This document shows, one piece after another, positions 58,748 to 64,000 of a stretch of DNA of 64,000 nt. The position numbers were made by a program, and so were the translations under genes. The first letter of the stretch is position 1; each line of letters begins with the position of its first letter. The notes below the pieces were generated by a model. The model saw nothing but the letters and a program-made list of their open reading frames with translations, had not been told where the DNA came from and searched no databases. Origin of the DNA: WHSW01 sp963842795 (GTDB lineage Bacteria; Actinomycetota; Thermoleophilia; Solirubrobacterales; 70-9); NCBI GenBank assembly GCA_963842795.1, contig CAWJHV010000006.1, positions 122,932 through 186,931 on the forward strand, in the 5' to 3' direction.

Positions 58748-59237
58748 TCAGCAGCCCGGCTTGGGCTTGAACTTGGTGGACCCGTCTCCGGGCTCGACCA
58801 CCTCGTCGCCGAACAGCTCGAGCGAGCCGTGGCGGAACTTCAGCGTGTGCTCCGGCTTGAACTTGGTGAACACGGTCTCGTGGAAGTCGAGCAGCCCGTT
58901 CCTGACCTCGTCGACGATCTCAGGGGGGAAGTTCGGGGAGGCGTTGGTGGTGACCTCGACGTGCTTCATCCGCCTGAAGTCCTCCCGGACCGAGAGCTCG
59001 GCCGTGATCTCGACCTCGAGCTCGGTTCCGGAGCCGGAGTCGGAGCTGGTGAAGGAGCGGTAGTCGTACGTGCCCAGCTTGCCGCCGTTGCACTTCTTCG
59101 CCGTGATCCGGCCCGCGGCGAGCGACCCGCCCTGGTACTGGAAGAAGTCGTGGAACGTGTACTGCCAGGCCGATGACGGCGGCGGGCACCGCGAGGGCGA
59201 CGACGACGACGGCGATCGCGAGCGCGGAACGTGACAC
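58748..59237 (-). CDS. Exported protein of unknown function (one frameshift)
   Basis: GTG 59237 begins a signal peptide (SALAIAVVVVALAVPAAVIG) that shifts frame near 59165 into WQYTFHDFFQYQGGSLAAGR. It continues through ITAKKCNGGKLGTYDYRSF and ELEVEITAELSVREDFRRMK to FKPKPGC. The whole would be about 162 residues. The two Cys and beta-strand-like pattern suggest a small secreted domain; I recognise no family. The alternative start in the second frame (ATG 59272) lacks a sensible signal peptide. Confidence 0.6.
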
Positions 59238-59314
59238 GCGCGCATTATCCGCCCGGCGGGGCAGTCGTGCAACCCAATTGCGAGCGGCCGGCCGCGGCCG
59301 ATCTCAGCGCTCGG

Positions 59315-59711
59315 TCAGGGCGGCCTGAACCCCGAGCAGACCACGCGCATCCAGCCGATGCGCCCATCGCGGACGGCGAGGTACGCCTGCTGCTCGACCA
59401 CGAACGGGCCGTCGGGATTGTGGCCGCGCAGCCGGTAACCGACCCGCTCGCGATCCGCGAACGAATCCGTCTCGAGCTCGACCAGCTCGTCGACCCGGTC
59501 GGAGTCCTCGAGCCACTGGCGGAGGATCCCGTCGATCACCTCGCGGCTGCGGTCGGCGCTCCAGCTGCGGCTGGGGGTCACGGCGCGGAACTCGATCTCC
59601 GGGTGCAGGAGCTCGGCCACTCCATCGAAGTCCTTGGCCGCGAGTGCCCCTCGCAAAGGCGGCGCCGAGCGGCGAGCGCTCGGCCGGCTCGTCGCTCGAG
59701 CCCGGACTCAT
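59315..59711 (-). CDS. SnoaL-like/NTF2-fold protein (one frameshift)
   Basis: The body (LAAKDFDGVAELLHPEIEFR, WSADRSREVIDGILRQWL, GPFVVEQQAYLAVRDGRIGW) is a SnoaL-like NTF2-fold domain of about 112 residues, often a small-molecule isomerase or binding protein. ATG 59711 overlaps the upstream cyclase stop (ATGA) and gives MSPGSSDEPAERSPLGAA; one extra T near 59657 then separates it from the body. TTG 59656 is the alternative start without an indel. It is co-transcribed with the cyclase-family gene. Confidence 0.75.
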
Positions 59712-60474
59712 GCGACATCCTCGGGTTCGGGCACGATCGCCACCACCCGCGCCGGGGCGGCGCCGGCGCCCACGATCCGGAGCGGGAAGCAGGCGACCCG
59801 GAACCCGTGCGGGGGCAGGGCGGCGAGGTTGACCAGGCGCTCGATCTGGGAGTAGGGCAGGTCGGCCTGGTGAGCCGCCCAGAAGACCCCCCGCTCGCCG
59901 CTCGCCTTGGCGCGCTCGGCCTGCAGGTGCAGCGGTGCGTCCCAGCCCCACGCGTCGATGCCCATCACCCGCACGCCCTGTTCGTAGAACCAGCGGGTGG
60001 CCGCGGCGCTGACGCCGGGCCCGCGGGCGATGTAGTCGAGGTCGTCATAGAACGCGTCGCGGCCGGTGTGGACGAGGACGATGTCACGCTCGGCGAGCGG
60101 GCGGGGAAGGCGCCGCTCGACGTCCGCGGCGTCAGCGCCTCGCCATCTGCGCGGTCCGTGGCATCGATGACGACGCCGGGGGCGAAGAACCACTCCAGCG
60201 GGAGCTCGTCGATCGTCTGCGCGCGCTCTCCGGCGACCCGCGAGTTGTAGTGCCACGGAGCGTCGACGTGGGTCGAGTTGTGGGTGCCGAAGCGGATGAA
60301 CGTCTCCGTCGCCCAGCCCTCGCCGTCTCGCAGGAGCTCCGGGCCGACCCCGAGCAGGGTCTCGATCGTCGTCGCGCCGGCGGCATGGTCCTCGAACTCG
60401 ATCTCGGTGCGAAGCGGCTCCGGCAGCTCCGGCGGGTCCGGGCGGATCGGCGCCGAGAGGTCGATCAGCGGCAT
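59708..60474 (-). CDS. Cyclase-family metal hydrolase (kynurenine formamidase-like; one frameshift)
   Basis: About 255 residues. The N-terminal MPLIDLSAPIRPDPPELPEP is followed by IRFGTHNSTHVDAPWHY, the HxxxHxD metal motif of the cyclase family, and EWFFAPGVVIDATDRADGEA. The frame then shifts by one missing base near 60135 to LAERDIVLVHTGRDAFYDDL and GVRVMGIDAWGWDAPLHLQA. Such enzymes hydrolyse N-formylkynurenine, isatin or related amides; the substrate here is unknown. It heads a two-gene unit with the SnoaL-like gene. Confidence 0.82.
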
Positions 60475-60492
60475 GGCTCGCCCCTCCTCATG

Positions 60493-61659
60493 TCAGCGCG
60501 CCAGGCGCAGGGCCTGGCGGAGCTTGAGCGGGGCGCCCATGCGGAGCACGACGCGATCGTAGATCCGGGCGGCGAGCCAGATCAGGACGACGATCGCCGC
60601 CAGCATCAGCGCGATCGAGACCACCAGCTCCCAGGCGGGCAGCGCGTCCTGGGCGGCGCGCCCGGGGACGACCATCGGCGCAACCGGCGGCAGGAAGGTG
60701 CAGATCGTCGCCAGGCTGCCGTCGGGCGCGTCGAGCGTCGCGATCCCCGCCAGATACCCGCCGACGAGCAGGATCGAGAGCGGGGCCGAGCTCGACTGCA
60801 GGTCCTCCTGACGGGAGACGATCGAGCCCGCGACCGCGAACGCGCAGGCGTAGACGAGGTAGCCGAGGACGAAGTAGACCCCGACGAGGATCGCCGTCTC
60901 GGCGGTCGAGCTCGGCAGGTCGATGGAGCCGATCGCGATCGCGATCACGAGCCCGACGCCGGTGACGGCCAGGACCTGGAGCAGGCCGAGCAGGCCGATC
61001 CCGAGCACCTTGCCGGTCAGCAGCTGGACCGGCCTGATCGCCGAGAGCACGACCTCGACCACCCGGGAGGACTTCTCGACCACCACGGCGGTCGCGACCA
61101 CGATCCCGAAGCTGAGGATGGCGATGTAGAGCAGCAGGCTGCCGATCAGGGCGAGCCCGCTGCCCGACGCCGGCTCGCCGACCTCGCTCACCGGCAGCGG
61201 CGCGGGCTCGAGCGCCGCGGAGATCTCGGCTCGATCGACGCCCGCGCGCAGCAGCGCCTCCGTCCCGCGGACCGTGCCCGAGGAGCTCTGCAAGAGCGAG
61301 ACGAGAGTCGTCGACGGGTCCGAGCGGGCGACCAGGCTGGCGGGCAGGACGGCGGCGTCCAGATCGTCGTCGGCCACCGCGGACCGCGCCGTCGCCTCGG
61401 CGGCGTACTCGTGCTCGGTCACCTCGGCGTCGAACGCCGCCTGGCGCTTCTGCGACAGGTCGACCACCCGGTGCGCCTCCGCGCCGACGTAGCCGACGTC
61501 GAACTTGTCCGTGTCGTCGCCCGCGGTGAGCCCGGAGATGACCACGATCGCGACCACGATCACGAGCTGGATCGCGGTCGAGATCCGGAACGCGCGGCTG
61601 CGGAGGAGCTCGCGGACCTCGCGCCGCGCGGTGAGGAAGACCGCTCGCCGGTTGGTCAT
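60493..61659 (-). CDS. ABC-2 type exporter permease
   Basis: 388 residues from ATG 61659. TM1 (FRISTAIQLVIVVAIVVISG) is followed by a large extracytoplasmic domain of about 130 residues and five more helices (LIGSLLLYIAILSFGIVVAT and later). The EKSSRVVEVVLSAIRPVQLL and TGKVLGIGLLGLLQ motif is the hallmark of the NatB/YhaP-like ABC-2 permease family. It pairs with the ATPase encoded upstream (ATGA overlap). Possible cargo: sodium or a drug-like compound; not determinable. Intact. Confidence 0.88.
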   Translation of the reverse strand: MTNRRAVFLTARREVRELLRSRAFRISTAIQLVIVVAIVVISGLTAGDDTDKFDVGYVGAEAHRVVDLSQKRQAAFDAEVTEHEYAAEATARSAVADDDLDAAVLPASLVARSDPSTTLVSLLQSSSGTVRGTEALLRAGVDRAEISAALEPAPLPVSEVGEPASGSGLALIGSLLLYIAILSFGIVVATAVVVEKSSRVVEVVLSAIRPVQLLTGKVLGIGLLGLLQVLAVTGVGLVIAIAIGSIDLPSSTAETAILVGVYFVLGYLVYACAFAVAGSIVSRQEDLQSSSAPLSILLVGGYLAGIATLDAPDGSLATICTFLPPVAPMVVPGRAAQDALPAWELVVSIALMLAAIVVLIWLAARIYDRVVLRMGAPLKLRQALRLAR

Positions 61660-62564
61660 CGGCGATCCCCCGAGCCGTCGCGGCCGACCACGTCGCGGAA
61701 GAGCTCGGCCAGGGTCGGCACCTCGGGCCCGAAGCGGATCACCGATCCCGCCGCCCGGGCGGCGTCGAGCAGCGCCTCGGAGTCGGTCGCCGGGTCGAGC
61801 TCGTAGGTGTTGTCGCCGACCGCGCGGACGCCGGCGAGCGCCGTCGCCCATTCACCGTCGGCGCCGCGGACCTCGGCCCGCCAGCGCCGCCCGGCGCGCT
61901 TGCTGCGCAGCTCCTCGACTTCGCCGGCGGCGACCAGGCGCCCGTGATCGACGATCGCCACCGCGTCGCAGAGCCGCTCGACCAGGTCGAGCTGATGGGA
62001 GGAGAAGATCACCGGAACCCCGCGTTCGCGCGCGTGGGTGATCAGCACCTCGCTCAGCACGTCGACCCCGACCGGGTCGAGGCCGCTGAACGGCTCGTCG
62101 AGGATCAGCAGGTCGGGCTCGTGGACGAGCGCCGCGGCGAGCTGAACCCGTTGCTGGTTGCCCAGCGAGAGCTTCTCGACCTCGTCGTCGAGGCGGTCGC
62201 CGATCCCGAGCCGCTCGCTCCAGCGGGCGGTCGCCTCCGCGGCCTCGGCCTCGTCGAGTCCGTGGAGCTCGGCGAGGTAGGCGAGCTGGTCGCCGACGCG
62301 CATCTTCGGATACAGGCCGCGTTCCTCGGGCATGTAGCCGAAGCGCCGCCGGCACTCGACGTCGGCCGGCTGCCCGTGCCAGCGGACCTCGCCGGAATCG
62401 GGGGCGAGGACGCCGATCGCGATCCGCATCGTCGTCGTCTTCCCGGCGCCGTTCGGGCCGACGAAGCCGAACACCTGCCCCTCGGCAACCGCGAAGGAGA
62501 GATCGTCGACGGCGACGGTGTCGCCGTAGCGCTTGCTGAGGCCAATCAGCTCGAGTGCGGACAC
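61656..62564 (-). CDS. ABC exporter ATP-binding protein
   Basis: 302 residues. Walker A GPNGAGKTTT (residues 36-45), Q-loop region RRFGYMPEERGLYPKM, signature LSLGNQQRVQLAAALVHEPD, Walker B LLILDEPFSGLDP and the H-loop IFSSHQLDLVERL. MPEERGLYPKM and the C-terminal DUF4162-like extension match NatA/YhaQ-type exporters. The start is GTG 62564. It is translationally coupled to the permease gene downstream on this strand. Confidence 0.92.
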   Translation of the reverse strand: MSALELIGLSKRYGDTVAVDDLSFAVAEGQVFGFVGPNGAGKTTTMRIAIGVLAPDSGEVRWHGQPADVECRRRFGYMPEERGLYPKMRVGDQLAYLAELHGLDEAEAAEATARWSERLGIGDRLDDEVEKLSLGNQQRVQLAAALVHEPDLLILDEPFSGLDPVGVDVLSEVLITHARERGVPVIFSSHQLDLVERLCDAVAIVDHGRLVAAGEVEELRSKRAGRRWRAEVRGADGEWATALAGVRAVGDNTYELDPATDSEALLDAARAAGSVIRFGPEVPTLAELFRDVVGRDGSGDRR

Positions 62565-62604
62565 AGGGGTTCCCTAGCCGCCGAGGCTGGAGGCAAAACG
62601 CGGG

Positions 62605-63405
62605 TCAGCGCTTTTCGCCGAACGCGATCAGGTACTCGCCGTCGAAGGCGATGCCGCCGTCGTCGGCCACCGCGACCTTCTCGTACATGGCGCGGAGGTC
62701 GGCGAGCAGGTCGTCCCAGCGCCCGTCCGCCTCGAGCCCCGGCCGCAGCATGACGATCGGCCCGAACTTGGTCGCGTACTCCTCGACCGTCTCCTCGTAG
62801 GAGTCGAAGTGCCAGTGCGCCGCGCCGTCCTCGAATCGCAGATCGACACCGGTGCCGTCGAAGATCTCGCTGACGTGGTCGCGCACGCCCCACAGCGGCG
62901 GGGGCTGGAAGCCCTCGGGGGGCGGCGGCGCGTACTTGGAGATCGTCAAAAAGAACTGGCCGATGTTGCCCTCCGGCCTCCAGGAGACGATCCCGAAGCG
63001 GCCTCCAGGGGCGAGCACCCGGGCGATCTCGCCCGCGGTGCGCCTGTGGTCGGGGGCGAACATGCAGCCGAAGGTGGAGAGCACGACGTCGAACGAGCCG
63101 TCCTCGAAGGGCAGGTCCTGGGCGTCGCCCTCGACCCACTCCACCTCGACCCCGGCCGCGGCGGCGTTGCCGCGCGCGTCCTCGAGCAGCTTGGCGGTGA
63201 TGTCGAGGCCGGTGGTGACACCGCCCTTGACGGCGGCGGGGATCGCGGCGTTGCCGGTCCCGGTGGCGACGTCGAGCACCCGCTCGCCCTCGTTCACGCG
63301 CACCTTCTCGACGAGGGTGTCGCCGACCTCCCAGATGCGGTGGGCGATCGCGTCGAAGTCACCGGCGGACCATGTGGCCCGCGCTCGATCCTGAGCTTCG
63401 GTCAC
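62605..63405 (-). CDS. Class I SAM-dependent methyltransferase
   Basis: Intact 266 residues. SAM motif I VLDVATGTGNAAIPAA, acidic loop GLDITAKLLEDARG, motif III DGSFDVVLSTFGCMF and APGGRFGIVSWRPEG, as in the UbiE/Methyltransf_11 group. The closest types modify quinones or small natural products; the substrate is unknown. It lies 40 bases upstream of the ABC exporter pair on the same strand, so it could modify an exported compound (inference). Confidence 0.88.
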   Translation of the reverse strand: MTEAQDRARATWSAGDFDAIAHRIWEVGDTLVEKVRVNEGERVLDVATGTGNAAIPAAVKGGVTTGLDITAKLLEDARGNAAAAGVEVEWVEGDAQDLPFEDGSFDVVLSTFGCMFAPDHRRTAGEIARVLAPGGRFGIVSWRPEGNIGQFFLTISKYAPPPPEGFQPPPLWGVRDHVSEIFDGTGVDLRFEDGAAHWHFDSYEETVEEYATKFGPIVMLRPGLEADGRWDDLLADLRAMYEKVAVADDGGIAFDGEYLIAFGEKR

Positions 63406-63414
63406 GCAGCGATC

Positions 63415-64000
63415 CTATTCAGATCCCGGGACCTTGGGCAGCTTCTGCTTGAGCTCGAGCACCGGTGCGAACAGGTCGCCGTGCTCGGCAACCCGCTCGA
63501 GCGCCTGCGGCGCCTCGAAACGCACCGATTCGGGGTCGCCGTCGTCGGCCAGCTCGCTGACCTCGTCCCAGGTCAGCGGCACCGAGACCCAGGGGCGCGG
63601 GCGGCAGCGCAGGGAGTAGACGGCGACCGTCGTCTTCGAGTAGTCGTTCTGGCTCCAGTCGACGAGCACCTTGCCCTTGCGCAGCTTGCGGTCCTGCTTC
63701 GACACCACCAGGTCGGGCTCGGCGCGCTCCAGGGCCTGGGCGACGGCGCGGGCGTAGCTCTTCGTCCGCTCGTAGGTCACGGCAGTGTTCAGCGGCACGT
63801 AGACCTGGATCCCCTTCGAGCCCGAGTGCTTCGCGAAGCACTCGAGGCCGAGGCCCGCGAACAGCTCGCGCAGCCGCAGCGCGATCTGGGCGCACTCGAC
63901 CGCGGTCGCCGGCTCGCCCGGGTCGAGGTCGAACGCGAGCACGGTCGGACGGTCGGGCCTCTTGGCCGGGGCCAGCGAAGGGTGCAGCTCGAGGCCGGCG
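63415..64000 (-). CDS. LigD-type polymerase/primase domain, C-terminal part (5' end outside window)
   Basis: The visible 194 codons form the C-terminal two thirds of the archaeo-eukaryotic primase-like polymerase domain used in bacterial non-homologous end joining. The frame is open to the window edge (ELHPSLAPAKRPDRP). Catalytic VLAFDLDPGEPA (D-x-D), CFAKHSGSKGIQVYVPL (SGSKG), VVSKQDRKLRKGKVLVDWSQ and NDYSKTTVAVYSLR are present. It ends at 63415 without a ligase domain after it, so this is either a stand-alone PolDom protein or a LigD whose other domains precede it. No ku gene is in view. Confidence 0.88.
   Translation of the reverse strand, partial: AGLELHPSLAPAKRPDRPTVLAFDLDPGEPATAVECAQIALRLRELFAGLGLECFAKHSGSKGIQVYVPLNTAVTYERTKSYARAVAQALERAEPDLVVSKQDRKLRKGKVLVDWSQNDYSKTTVAVYSLRCRPRPWVSVPLTWDEVSELADDGDPESVRFEAPQALERVAEHGDLFAPVLELKQKLPKVPGSE

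Overview
The window is about 72 percent G+C and densely packed, with about 60 protein genes and no rRNA, tRNA, CRISPR array or insertion sequence that I can see. The gene set suggests a chromosomal segment of a deep-branching actinobacterium, most likely of the Thermoleophilia/Solirubrobacterales type (inference). Supporting signs are a meso-diaminopimelate type MurE (DNPR motif), many GTG starts sitting directly behind a TAGNNT -10 box (leaderless-looking genes), an ABC-F/EttA protein, and exported repeat proteins carrying ADKLDG-like motifs.

Region 1-11 kb is accessory: an MFS transporter tail, a large secreted M14 zinc carboxypeptidase, a macrodomain protein and a TauE/SafE permease on the minus strand, a DUF4396 membrane protein, a secreted subtilisin with RTX calcium-binding repeats, and a tadA-tadB-tadC set for a Tad/type II-like secretion motor. 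Region 11-24.5 kb is a glucose-catabolism island: glucokinase, zwf, gnd, pgl, rpiA, tkt, tal, an arginase-family enzyme, a sugar permease, pgi, a HAD phosphatase and an ExoD protein. Together these import and phosphorylate glucose and run both branches of the pentose phosphate pathway. Many genes from 1 to 24 kb are broken by single-base indels, mostly extra bases. They include enzymes that should be essential for this pathway, so I read the breaks as base-calling or assembly errors rather than decay.

Region 24.5-30.3 kb holds ettA, gamma-glutamyltransferase, an exported repeat protein and an unknown membrane protein. Region 30.4-51.3 kb is a division and cell wall (dcw) cluster: mraZ, rsmH, ftsL, ftsI, murE, murF, mraY, murD, ftsW, murG, murC, murB, ftsQ, ftsZ. 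It is interrupted by two blocks of minus-strand genes (VOC + AraC; hydrolase + sugar transferase + SRPBCC + membrane protein). Neither ftsA nor ddl is present in it. The mraZ promoter overlaps a clear MraZ-type operator.

Region 51.3-58.7 kb encodes the glycine cleavage system (gcvT, gcvH, gcvPA, gcvPB). Interleaved with it are three paralogous small exported two-cysteine proteins and a candidate lipoprotein. The three paralogs have canonical promoters and strong Shine-Dalgarno sites, unlike gcvT and gcvPA. Region 58.7-64 kb is a minus-strand run: an unknown exported protein, a SnoaL-like protein, a cyclase-family hydrolase, an ABC-2 exporter pair, a methyltransferase and the 3' end of a LigD-type polymerase domain.

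No gene-free stretch exceeds 300 bases. The largest are 30215-30504, 54320-54571, 11009-11219 and 49985-50194; their contents are described in the feature list.
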